From positions 24,804 to 88,803 of the forward strand of contig CAYNJF010000003.1 of the NCBI GenBank assembly GCA_964397555.1: a stretch of 64,000 nucleotides of DNA. Direction: 5' to 3'. Below, in pieces: positions 33,735 through 42,223 of the stretch. The position numbers and the translations under genes are program-made. Each line of letters opens with the position of its first letter. Position 1 is the stretch's first letter. This DNA is from CAYNJF01 sp964397555 (GTDB lineage Bacteria > Pseudomonadota > Gammaproteobacteria > Berkiellales > Berkiellaceae). The notes under the pieces were generated by a model that had not been told where the DNA came from, ran no database searches, and saw only the letters and a program-made list of their open reading frames with translations.

Positions 33735-34991
33735 ATGATTATCCGTGCCGAGTCCACCAGTAGGACCACCTATCCTGTTATACATGCCTCTATGACTGAC
33801 GAGGTCAGCGCATCCGTCCAACCTGATGATCAACGAGTGTACCCCTCAGGCATAGGGGCTTCTCAGTCCATGGAACACCCCAGCCAAAGGCACATCCCTG
33901 AGGACGCTCATCCCCTAGCGCCTTCAGATAGGCGGGAGCTGATCAGTGAGCTGCTTAAACTTGGCGATGGCATCTTTGCCAAATTGGCTAAGTCGATTAA
34001 AAAAGGGACCGATAAACGACCCTTGAGTACAAGACGTCAATCCCAAATGTTTGTTGACATAAAAGCAGGAGTGATTGAAAGGCTGACAAGTCTAACGCTC
34101 GAAAGAGGCTTGGATTGGCCAGATTTATTTGAAGAACAATTTACTTACACGCCTGCAAAATTACGTTCAAGAGCTAATTTTTATCGCAAGTGCATGTACG
34201 CTTGTGAAAAGTGGTCCGATCTTTTTATGACGACTTATTTGGGCATTGAAGTGGTCCATGAAACGTTTAAATTTTCTCGTGAAGATTACTTTCAAGCCGG
34301 GTACGACTATAAACGTTACTGGTATGAGCGTATGCCAATCCTAGGTGGTTTTTGTCATGATTTTGCCTTCACTCAAATGCGAGAATGGGTGGCTTATCCA
34401 TATGTTTTCGATAAATCGAATGCTGTATACCCTCAGTCGAGTCAACCCGGTGCTGATTTTGCAACCTGGGGATACCGGGTGGTGGATGAACCAATGGATG
34501 CGGACTTGATTGTTTACTCCCAAAGCGAAGATCAAAACTCTAAAATGGTCCACTTTGGTCTATTCAGTAATGGGCAAGTCGTGTCAAAGTGGGGGCGTGG
34601 ACCAAGAATATACAAACATGACATTGGGGCGGTTTGCAGTGAATATGGGGATAGTTTTACCTTACTGAAAAAGTCATATTGCCCCCGAGTTGATAGAAAG
34701 CTGATAGAGGTTGTGCACGATTATCACGAGTTTCCACCGCTCACAGATACTGACTTGCGAGTGGTATTTTCGCAAAAGATCGACGAGTATTTTGAAAGAA
34801 GGGCGCAAAAGCGTTTGCCCTGTGCAAGTGTCTGGCCTGTTGGGGATCATTTCTTACACCAATATCGACGTCACTGTGAGCAAGCCATCGAGGATATTCC
34901 AGATGAGTTGGCAGTGGCTTCTGGTTTGAAAGCGATGCCCCAAGCGCAGCTGGATGGTTTGTGTGATGCCATCGGGCGCATGAGGCTCTAG
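33735..34991 (+). CDS. Unknown 418-residue protein with papain/NlpC-like fold signatures; protease-type effector candidate
   Basis: N-terminal 60 residues are polar and disordered, then a helical part (about 65-190), and then a region with cysteine-protease-like pattern. GGFCHDFAF places C207 at a helix start, and DADLIVYSQ ... MVHFGLFSNGQVVSKWG places H273 on a strand. Spacing and context resemble NlpC/P60, CHAP and related papain-like folds, which use Cys-His and a third polar residue. I cannot assign a named family. Substrate unknown; targets could be peptidoglycan or host proteins. It starts nine bases after the likely holD and converges on the amidase gene. Confidence 0.65.
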   Translation: MIIRAESTSRTTYPVIHASMTDEVSASVQPDDQRVYPSGIGASQSMEHPSQRHIPEDAHPLAPSDRRELISELLKLGDGIFAKLAKSIKKGTDKRPLSTRRQSQMFVDIKAGVIERLTSLTLERGLDWPDLFEEQFTYTPAKLRSRANFYRKCMYACEKWSDLFMTTYLGIEVVHETFKFSREDYFQAGYDYKRYWYERMPILGGFCHDFAFTQMREWVAYPYVFDKSNAVYPQSSQPGADFATWGYRVVDEPMDADLIVYSQSEDQNSKMVHFGLFSNGQVVSKWGRGPRIYKHDIGAVCSEYGDSFTLLKKSYCPRVDRKLIEVVHDYHEFPPLTDTDLRVVFSQKIDEYFERRAQKRLPCASVWPVGDHFLHQYRRHCEQAIEDIPDELAVASGLKAMPQAQLDGLCDAIGRMRL

Positions 34992-34993
34992 GT

Positions 34994-36376
34994 TCAATGG
35001 TATTGGATCGTCTCTAGCGCTCTTGCCGCACTTAGAAGGGCTCGGTCTTGGCCTTTTGGCGCGCTAAGCTCTATCCCCACAGGGATCCCTTCTTGCCCAA
35101 CACCAATCGGCATTGATAACGCCGGGCCTTCCAACGTCACTAATAGCAAGGTGTTTTCCAGATATTTTCCGGTTTGATTGCTCAAATCATCCATCTTTTG
35201 TGGAAGATACTTGCACGTGGGTTGGATAAAGCCATGAAGCTCATGTTCATGAAATGCCAAGTCATAGGCCTCAATAAGAGTGCGTGCTTGTTTGGATGCC
35301 GCATCAAATTGTGCCCGGGTCATCCATGGGTTTTTTAGCATTTTATAGAGACCTTGGGTTTGCTCTTGCTTCATGGCCGCAAACAACCGGTCAAGATTAA
35401 GTTCAACCCCGTATGAACTAAAAAAACGCATGATGGGCTTGAGCCCATCTTGTTCAATCGTTCGTCTCATCGAAACTAACCCATGATCCACATAGGGGAG
35501 CTCAATGGGGATGAGCTTAATGCCCTGGCGTGTCAACACATCAAGATAAGATTGAACGCTTTTGTCCACGGATTCATCGAGACCAACAAACCCTGACACA
35601 AGGAGCCCCAATCGTAAGTGCTCCGGCTCAATCATATCTAAAGCTTGGTCGTCTCCGCTCAATAGTTCATCAATAAGAGCCACATCGTCCACAAAATTGG
35701 CAAAAATACCAACGGTGTCTGAGCCCTCTATCAAGGGCAACACCCCCTCGAGACTGTATCGCCCTTGGGAAGGTCGCAGACCATAAACGCCATTGAACGC
35801 CGCAGGCAGGCGCACAGAACCTCCAGTGTCCGTCCCTAAGGCAAAACTTACTTGATGAGTGGCCACAGCCACTCCAGAGCCTCCCGAGCTTCCACCCGCC
35901 ATGTACGCCTTATGATGGGCATTGGGCACATGGCCATAGTCATCGTTTCTGGATCCAATCCCTGCAGCAAGCTCAAACAGATTAGTCTTGCCGACTAATA
36001 CCGCCCCTTCATCCAACAATTGTTGAACAACCTTGGCATTTACTTTGGGATGGAAATCATCAAAATACGCATTGCCCATGGTGGTTGGAAAGTCTTGGGT
36101 CACAACAATATCTTTGATACCAAACCCGATGCCATAAAGGCGCTTGTCACTCATCGTCGGATCGGGCGCAGATAATGTCGAGTGTCGATGAATCCACTCG
36201 TTACCAGAAACAGGCTTAGAGGGGAGACGGTTTAAACAATCAGTGGGTGAGTCTGAATGCACCTCGGATTGTCTAAGATGACTGATCGGGCCATCGCAAT
36301 CAGCTAATGCGAAGCCTGGGAAAAAACTTCCCAATAAAGTCATGATGGCCATTGAGCGCAAGCGTACTGATTTCAT
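34994..36376 (-). CDS. Exported amidase-signature hydrolase
   Basis: A 460-residue enzyme of the amidase signature family with an N-terminal signal peptide (MAIMTLLGSFFPGFALA). The Ser-Ser-Lys triad is intact: K88 in GFGIKD, S163 in GGSSGGSG and S187 in GTDTGGSVRLP; the 75- and 24-residue spacings match those of FAAH. The signal peptide separates it from GatA, so it works in the periplasm or outside the cell. It hydrolyses amide bonds of an unknown substrate. It converges with the preceding gene (two bases apart) and is divergent from the large 838-residue gene. Confidence 0.88.
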   Translation of the reverse strand: MKSVRLRSMAIMTLLGSFFPGFALADCDGPISHLRQSEVHSDSPTDCLNRLPSKPVSGNEWIHRHSTLSAPDPTMSDKRLYGIGFGIKDIVVTQDFPTTMGNAYFDDFHPKVNAKVVQQLLDEGAVLVGKTNLFELAAGIGSRNDDYGHVPNAHHKAYMAGGSSGGSGVAVATHQVSFALGTDTGGSVRLPAAFNGVYGLRPSQGRYSLEGVLPLIEGSDTVGIFANFVDDVALIDELLSGDDQALDMIEPEHLRLGLLVSGFVGLDESVDKSVQSYLDVLTRQGIKLIPIELPYVDHGLVSMRRTIEQDGLKPIMRFFSSYGVELNLDRLFAAMKQEQTQGLYKMLKNPWMTRAQFDAASKQARTLIEAYDLAFHEHELHGFIQPTCKYLPQKMDDLSNQTGKYLENTLLLVTLEGPALSMPIGVGQEGIPVGIELSAPKGQDRALLSAARALETIQYH

Positions 36377-36498
36377 TGAATATTCTTAGAAGAGAGGCGT
36401 ATTTTTTAGTGTACCTGCGCGCAAAAAAAAGCACAAACACTGAATCAAATTAGTCAGTTTGATATCATATAAATAAGGTATGATTGTTGTAGTTGCGC

Positions 36499-39015
36499 AT
36501 GGATACTGGCCCGAGAAAAACCGTTGATGAGCAAACCCGATTTAATCTGTCTCTAAAGATAGAACATATGCATGTGGTTTCTGGCGAGGCGGCTATGCTC
36601 AAAGCGGGTGTGCCAGAAGAGCTCTCTTCGCGCATTAACGAAAACCTAAGTCATCATGGCACCATCTATGTGGCTCGTGCGGGTAATCGACCCCGTTATG
36701 AATTTAACATCTCACCCAAAGCCGGGAATAATTTATCAAAAAGCTCGACTCAATATTTGATGCGTGGTTTTTTGGTCGAGAATCCCAATTACGGGCGCAT
36801 TAAAGACAACGGTGATGTTCGAGGCCATCATAAAAAAGACATTGCTGGACTTATTTTGCATGACGTGTACCCGGATCCCAACGACATTGAGAGCATAGAA
36901 CTCACCGACGCTCAGCAACAAGCGCTGCGGGAAAAGTTCTCATATTCACCTTACATCAACGAAGACACGGACATCCCCAATTTTTTGCAATCATGCTTTG
37001 GGCTCGACATCACCCATCTTGAAACCGATAAGCAAAAAGCAAAAGTGCAAGAAAAGCGTCAGAGCTTAACCAACGTGCCTGTCACCTTGCACCAACTCTT
37101 AGAGGGCATAAAAGAGGGCGACGTGACCAACGCTCGACTTGAAGGGGAAAAGCTTGTTTTTGAGCAAAGTGGTTTGGATTGTGAGTTTTGCATTGAACTG
37201 GATGAGTCGTGGCCTGAAATGGAGCCCAACTATGCGGTTGAAGGCTTAAGACCGGATGATCTGCCTAACATCGCGTTGCCTAAAAATTTAGAGGAATTTG
37301 ATCAATGGATTGCACAGGGCAAGATTACGAAGGCCAATATTTGTCATGACACGGTGCATAACAGCGAAGGATGGCTAGAAATGACCGTCGAAGGCAGCAA
37401 TCGTCGCATTGTCATGCCCATTGAGGAATTGGGTGAAGACGTCACGTTCAGCACACTCTCCAGACGACACCAAGTGGATTTGAAAGATCCAGATACCTTG
37501 GCACCTTCGAACCGAGGCAGTATTCAATACGACGTCTACGAGCGAATACGAATAGAATTGGAAAGAAACGGAGGAGACTCTACGTTTCGTTTGCAAGAAA
37601 ACGGTGAGGTTCCAACCCCGGTGCGGTGTTTTTCAAACGATGACGGTGGACTCCCTGTCTCGGGAGACATTGATGGTCTGCTAACGGGGATCCCCCTTAG
37701 CGGTGAACCCAGCGATCATAAAATCTACAACACTTTTTCGCCCAATCCTATGGAAATGGTGATGTTGGTGAAAAAGTCCAATGATTTACTTTTGCGCCTA
37801 CAACAACAAGCACTGGACAAGAAAGAAGCCGGACATCACCTGGATGTGATGGATGAGTGCTTGCTTGAGCTCAACATCGAAGAGCAGGGTCTCAGAGAAT
37901 TTGTTTCAGAGACGCAACTGGCTCGCGCAGGCTGCATATCGCCTTTCCAGTTTGTTCAAATGCAACTCCTCAATTATGCCTATCGAAAAGAGGGCACCAT
38001 TGATAATCTGTTTCAACATGGGTATGACATGCATAACCCGTATGGTTGCAATGCAGAAGGGGCGGCCTTGATGTACGTGCCGGGTCTAGGCGATAAAAAC
38101 CCGGTGTACTGCGAAACTCAAAACCAATTATGCAGTCTTTTGTGCACGGGCGACTTACTTAAGGACAATCATTTTGATGTGAATTTTGGGTGTGACATGA
38201 GCGAGGGATGGGCCGATGTTGTCCAAAAACAGATGCAGCTAAAAAAAGAAGACCCATCGAGACCGGACATACCTTATTTAACCCAAACCTTTTACAACAT
38301 GCATTTGCTCGAACAAACGTATGATACTCAGAATCTAACGGCTCAATTTAACCAAGTGATGGATTTTCTTGATGCCATGCCAGAAGATAAAAAGGCTGAA
38401 TTTGAGGAAGAGATTAAAGACTACCTTAACGACAGACATGATCCCGACAAAGCCTTTTCCTACGCGAAGCAGACGCTGTTAGCGCCTGCGTTAACGCAGA
38501 TGCATCAACATCTGGCTTCCCAGATGCCTCAAGTAGAGAAAAAATTAGGTCAAGACAACGAGCTTTACCAGAAGCTTTGTCAACGCATGGATACCATGAG
38601 TGAAAACCTTGGTATTAAAAAACCTCAGGTGGGCCGACAACGCTCCAACAGCGTCAGCGAAACCGTTCGTCGCATGTCGACCGATTATGGTCAGCCTCGA
38701 GCGCGTAGCACCAGCCCTGTCAACCCTGAGCTCGAACAGCTTCGCCAAAGAGGGAATGTGGCTCGTCGACGACAAAGCTTTTCTGGCGGTGAGAGACCAC
38801 CGCCTATCACTCCTCAACTCGAAACCATTCGAGAAGGCGAACCCAGCTCAAGCCGACGCCACAGCGTTGACACCGGTGCTCCCAGAGGTACTATGTTCGG
38901 CTTTGAACGACATCGAAATGAAAGCGTGGGGCTTAGAGATGCGGCCAAACCAGTCACAGGCAAACCAACCAATGATGAACCAACCACTCAATCGAGAAAT
39001 AGGGTAAGACGATAA
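36499..39015 (+). CDS. Unknown 838-residue protein with Arg/Ser-rich C-terminal tail; effector candidate
   Basis: No family recognised. Residues about 1-700 look like a folded multi-domain protein with mixed composition, several Cys and an acidic helical region (about 590-690). The last 130 residues are disordered and rich in Arg, Ser and Pro. They hold repeated basophilic-kinase-like sites: RQRSNS, RRMST, RARSTS, RRRQSFS and SRRHSV. The ATG at 36499 is used; an in-frame TTG at 36493 is possible. No strong ribosome-binding site is visible. It heads a three-gene unit with the two small genes after it, the next of which overlaps it by one base (TAATG). Confidence 0.75.
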   Translation: MDTGPRKTVDEQTRFNLSLKIEHMHVVSGEAAMLKAGVPEELSSRINENLSHHGTIYVARAGNRPRYEFNISPKAGNNLSKSSTQYLMRGFLVENPNYGRIKDNGDVRGHHKKDIAGLILHDVYPDPNDIESIELTDAQQQALREKFSYSPYINEDTDIPNFLQSCFGLDITHLETDKQKAKVQEKRQSLTNVPVTLHQLLEGIKEGDVTNARLEGEKLVFEQSGLDCEFCIELDESWPEMEPNYAVEGLRPDDLPNIALPKNLEEFDQWIAQGKITKANICHDTVHNSEGWLEMTVEGSNRRIVMPIEELGEDVTFSTLSRRHQVDLKDPDTLAPSNRGSIQYDVYERIRIELERNGGDSTFRLQENGEVPTPVRCFSNDDGGLPVSGDIDGLLTGIPLSGEPSDHKIYNTFSPNPMEMVMLVKKSNDLLLRLQQQALDKKEAGHHLDVMDECLLELNIEEQGLREFVSETQLARAGCISPFQFVQMQLLNYAYRKEGTIDNLFQHGYDMHNPYGCNAEGAALMYVPGLGDKNPVYCETQNQLCSLLCTGDLLKDNHFDVNFGCDMSEGWADVVQKQMQLKKEDPSRPDIPYLTQTFYNMHLLEQTYDTQNLTAQFNQVMDFLDAMPEDKKAEFEEEIKDYLNDRHDPDKAFSYAKQTLLAPALTQMHQHLASQMPQVEKKLGQDNELYQKLCQRMDTMSENLGIKKPQVGRQRSNSVSETVRRMSTDYGQPRARSTSPVNPELEQLRQRGNVARRRQSFSGGERPPPITPQLETIREGEPSSSRRHSVDTGAPRGTMFGFERHRNESVGLRDAAKPVTGKPTNDEPTTQSRNRVRR

Positions 39016-39344
39016 TGACACTCAAAGAAATTTATGAAAAATTATTGGAAGTTCTAAGCTCTGTAGGAGCAAGATTAGAGGAGGCTGGTTGTGATTTTGA
39101 ATCCGCTCTTCCAGAAGAATGGGGAAAACTTCTTGCTCTATATGCAATGAATGAGAGTAATCCGACGCAGGAGAGCGTAGATGAAATGCAAGAATATTTG
39201 ACCGTGATCATTCCCGCGTTTGAAGCCTCAGAGGTCGATCAAATAAGCATTGCTGAGCTTTCAGGGCTGCTTCAGGATATCGTAAATGACAGTCCCCCAG
39301 CCCCGGATGAGTCTGACTCTGGAGCCCCGTCTTTGAGAAGGTAA
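39015..39344 (+). CDS. Small acidic protein coupled to the 838-residue gene
   Basis: A 109-residue, strongly acidic, mostly helical protein (LKEIYEKLLEVLSSVGARLEE) with a Pro/Asp/Ser tail. Its ATG overlaps the stop of the large upstream gene (TAATG), so the two are made together. Small acidic proteins coupled to large secreted ones are often their chaperones; that is inference here. No family recognised. Confidence 0.6.
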   Translation: MTLKEIYEKLLEVLSSVGARLEEAGCDFESALPEEWGKLLALYAMNESNPTQESVDEMQEYLTVIIPAFEASEVDQISIAELSGLLQDIVNDSPPAPDESDSGAPSLRR

Positions 39345-39424
39345 AATCAGGTGAACTCCTAATGGCTGACATGGTTAGTCCTTGCATGATAGCCTAAAAA
39401 GATGACTTGGCTGAGGGGAAGCGC

Positions 39425-39670
39425 ATGGACGGTGACGAATCGAACAGCAATGAGCTTTTAAAAAAAATGTATCAATTAAGAAACATGGCTGCCATCACTG
39501 ATCGCGAAGCGCTGATTGCAGCAGGCGGCTTTTTGGCTGGGACCTTTATGGGCAGGCCTATCCTAAGAGCGGCGGGGCTGGCCGGAGCAGTCTTTTATCT
39601 TGGAGGGCCAAAGGCACTTGAGGGCGCTCAAACCTTGTATGAGGACTTTAAAAAGAATCGACCTCGATGA
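39425..39670 (+). CDS. Small hydrophobic protein of unknown function
   Basis: An 81-residue protein with a Gly/Ala/Phe-rich centre (AAGGFLAGTFMGRPILRAAGLAGAVFYLGG) broken here into a hydrophobic hairpin of about 30 residues (residues 31-61) and charged ends. GAGGGG at 39413-39418 supports the ATG at 39425; an in-frame TTG at 39407 is less likely. It is the last gene before a strong terminator and completes the unit begun by the 838-residue gene. No family recognised. Confidence 0.6.
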   Translation: MDGDESNSNELLKKMYQLRNMAAITDREALIAAGGFLAGTFMGRPILRAAGLAGAVFYLGGPKALEGAQTLYEDFKKNRPR

Positions 39671-39700
39671 TTTTTGAGTGCTTAAAAAGAAAGCATAAAA

Positions 39701-39721
39701 AAAGCCCCTTTCGGGGCTTTT
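39701..39721. terminator. Rho-independent terminator, bidirectional
   Basis: AAAGCCCC (39701-39708) pairs with GGGGCTTT (39713-39720) around TTTC, with A residues before and T residues after. It closes the unit with the small hydrophobic gene and, in reverse, the antitoxin-toxin-like gene. Confidence 0.92.
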
Positions 39722-39723
39722 CT

Positions 39724-40233
39724 TTAGTGAAGCTCTTCGTCTTCATCCATTTCATATTCGCTGAACTCTTCAAGCTCAGGCAAACCAATCATATAAATGG
39801 TCACATGATCGGCAATTTTGTAGACAATGTCACCAAAGTCAAAGCTGGATAGCACGACTTGAGTGTCTTCGTCTTCGTTGATCACGAGGTCGAGAGTGTC
39901 TTCAAGCTCTTCTTCATCAGCGACAATGCGCTCTATGAATTCAGTTAAGACTTCAACCTGATCATCTTCTTCCAAAGATTGGAGTTCTTCCAAAGCCTGA
40001 GGGTGAAACTCCAACATCAAATCAGAGTCTTGGCCCAAGGCAGGCAATGGCACAGTCTCTTCACCGTCGGCCATACGCGCACTTCCAATCAACGCATAGT
40101 CTAAAGCGTCAAATTGCATCAAAAGGCTTAACGCCATTTGAGTGGTTTCTTCTGGGCTCTGGTTCAAACGTTTGGCAACCTCGGATAAGTCCTCATAGAC
40201 TTCATCAGGCAAATCAACATTTAAGCTAGTCAT
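39724..40233 (-). CDS. Acidic protein resembling a fused ribbon-helix-helix antitoxin and RelE-like toxin
   Basis: A 169-residue protein in two parts. Residues about 1-55 look like an RHH/RelB-type antitoxin: a SLNVDLPDEVYEDLSEVAKR start and then RMADGEETVPL. Residues about 70-150 read like a RelE/ParE fold: LEFHPQALEEL, a helical middle (EVLTEFIERIV) and SFDFGDIVYKIADHVTIYMIG. The fold's catalytic basic residues appear replaced by Asp/Glu, and the whole protein is very acidic, so toxin activity is doubtful. AGGA precedes the ATG at 40233; TTG at 40236 is a less likely start. A regulator derived from a toxin-antitoxin pair is an alternative. Confidence 0.6.
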   Translation of the reverse strand: MTSLNVDLPDEVYEDLSEVAKRLNQSPEETTQMALSLLMQFDALDYALIGSARMADGEETVPLPALGQDSDLMLEFHPQALEELQSLEEDDQVEVLTEFIERIVADEEELEDTLDLVINEDEDTQVVLSSFDFGDIVYKIADHVTIYMIGLPELEEFSEYEMDEDEELH

Positions 40234-40277
40234 CAAAGTTCCTCGTATCTATCATATGTCATGTTTGATTTATGGGA

Positions 40278-41729
40278 TTACCAAAATCCAAGTATCTTCC
40301 ACCAGCCCACGCCAATGGTCGACCAAATCAAAATATTCACTATGCTAACAATAAAACCGACCCGCCACCAATCTTTTATGTCTACGTAACCTTCTCCGAA
40401 TAAAAGAGGGGCTGGAGCAAGGCTATAATGTGTTATCCCACCAAATAAATTACTGAAAAAGATGAGCGTAAACGCGGCAAGCATGGGTGGGGTGCCAAGG
40501 CCGACGGCTAGCACTAAAAAGGGCGTGAACATGGACGTCACATGGGCTGTTGAGCTTGCAAAGAAATAATGCGAGTAAAAGTACAAAAGCGCGATGCAAG
40601 GAAACGCGACGGTCCAGGGGATCCCTTCAAATCGGGTGGCCACCAGCCCTGAGAACCATTGAACCACACCCATTTCGTTTAAATTAGCGGCCAACATGAT
40701 GAGCACACAAAACCAGGTAAAGATTTCCCATGCGGAGTCCATTTTGACCAAATTTTTCCAATTGAGTACCCCGGTAAGCAAAAGGATGGTCAGACCAATC
40801 ATGGCAGCCACCACGGAAGTCATTTGGATCCCCGTCATCGTCGTGATTTGGCGCCCAAATATCCATAAGATCAAAAGCAGACCAATCGTGGCCAACATGA
40901 TCCACTCTTTCGGGCTCATCGGCCCCATAGCATGCAGTTGTTGCTTGGCAATTTGTGGGGCGTCCGGTGTTTTTTTGATTTCAGGAGGATAGAGGAAGTA
41001 AATCAACAACGGGAGCAGGGCAAGACTGATGAGCCCAGGGACAACAGCCGCCAAAGCCCACTTACCCCAGGATAAGGCTAAATCTTGATCTAAGGTGAGT
41101 TTTAGCAAGATGGGGTTCGCGGCCATCGCCGTTAAAAACATACTGGATGTGACGCAACACCCCTGAAAGGAAACAAGGGTTAAAAAACCACCAATTTTAC
41201 GGCTTGAGTCCGTGTTGGGAAAACTTTTATAGGAGTTTGAAATCCCCTTTAAAATCGGAAACACGATGCCGGCGATCCGGCCTGTCACGCTCGGAGTGGC
41301 AGGTGCAATCATCAAATCTGTCGCAATCAGTCCGTACCCTAATCCTAAAGAGCTTCGCCCTAGCAAATACGAGAAAAACAAGGCGACCCGCTTGCCCAGT
41401 CCTGTAACCGCAAAGCCTTTGGCAATGAACAGTGCAAACAAGACCAGCCAAACCACTTTTTCCTGAAACGCGAGAAAGGTTTGAGTGGGGGTGAGCGTTT
41501 GCGACAGGATGGAAAATAGCATGGCGATGATGGCCACAGCCCCCATCGGCAAAGGTTTAGCAATCAATGCCATGATGGTCACCATGAAAATGACCAACAA
41601 GTGCCACGCCTGGGGCGTTAATTCGGTGGGGACCGGCATAAACCATAGTATGGCGCCTACCGCTAAACAAGCTATTAAGGGTTTGTAGTGAACAGAAGGG
41701 GCTTCAATGACTTCTTGGGCCTGGGTCAT
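40278..41729 (-). CDS. DASS-family anion:sodium symporter (dicarboxylate transporter)
   Basis: A 483-residue inner-membrane protein with about 12 hydrophobic helices, belonging to the DASS/SLC13 group that imports C4-dicarboxylates, 2-oxoglutarate or citrate. Visible hallmarks are the two hairpin regions: the APATPSVTGRIAG block, and FYSHYFFASSTAHVTSMFTPFL near the C-terminus. The conserved SNT-like motif is recognisable but altered. Substrate cannot be set from sequence. It may feed host-derived carbon, as such transporters do in intracellular bacteria. It is transcribed away from prfC across a 494-base gap. Confidence 0.9.
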   Translation of the reverse strand: MTQAQEVIEAPSVHYKPLIACLAVGAILWFMPVPTELTPQAWHLLVIFMVTIMALIAKPLPMGAVAIIAMLFSILSQTLTPTQTFLAFQEKVVWLVLFALFIAKGFAVTGLGKRVALFFSYLLGRSSLGLGYGLIATDLMIAPATPSVTGRIAGIVFPILKGISNSYKSFPNTDSSRKIGGFLTLVSFQGCCVTSSMFLTAMAANPILLKLTLDQDLALSWGKWALAAVVPGLISLALLPLLIYFLYPPEIKKTPDAPQIAKQQLHAMGPMSPKEWIMLATIGLLLILWIFGRQITTMTGIQMTSVVAAMIGLTILLLTGVLNWKNLVKMDSAWEIFTWFCVLIMLAANLNEMGVVQWFSGLVATRFEGIPWTVAFPCIALLYFYSHYFFASSTAHVTSMFTPFLVLAVGLGTPPMLAAFTLIFFSNLFGGITHYSLAPAPLLFGEGYVDIKDWWRVGFIVSIVNILIWSTIGVGWWKILGFW

Positions 41730-42223
41730 ATGCGTTGCCTTATGAGATTGAACTCTCTCACTCTATCACAGCAGGCTAAGGCTCTCTTTTGATCATTTAT
41801 CTAGTGGATTGCCCTATTAAAGTTATTTCAGGTAAAGATATTTCAGGAAAGATATGAAAGTTAACTTAATAGCCATTATTCTTTACCATGGTTTTTTTAG
41901 GTCCCGTTGATTTGGTAGAACTTCGTTCGTGCTTCAAAATCCTGTATCCTACTTGGGGTTTTGTAAACATAAATGTATACAGTTCCTTTAATGAGTAAAC
42001 ATAAAGGTTGACCTTCAAGATCAGAGTGATTGCCTGCAAATAGTCTCAACCTTAGAGAGTCCTGATGACTCAGATGAACTCGTTATACTATTGGACCACA
42101 TGTCCATGAGTGATTCTTTGGTTCTTAATATGTGCGAATAGGTAGATAAAAGCGTTTATTAATCAAAAACCGCTAGAGTAATAACCTTTCTTAGAAGCTG
42201 TCAATTGATGAGGATATAGCAGT
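41730..42223. other. 494-base intergenic region between the transporter and prfC
   Basis: No gene is supported. It contains a tandem direct repeat, TTTCAGGTAAAGATA (41826-41840) followed by TTTCAGG-AAAGATA (41841-41854), and AAGTTAACTT (41858-41867), a short palindrome. GAGTC/GACTC form a small hairpin near 42057-42071, and TATACT lies at 42084-42089. A 14-codon open frame at 42064 is too short to support. A divergent control region or a decayed gene would both fit. Confidence 0.4.

Noticed and set aside
42064..42108. 14-codon leader-peptide-like frame before prfC
   Set aside because: Too short, no ribosome-binding site and no attenuator structure after it.
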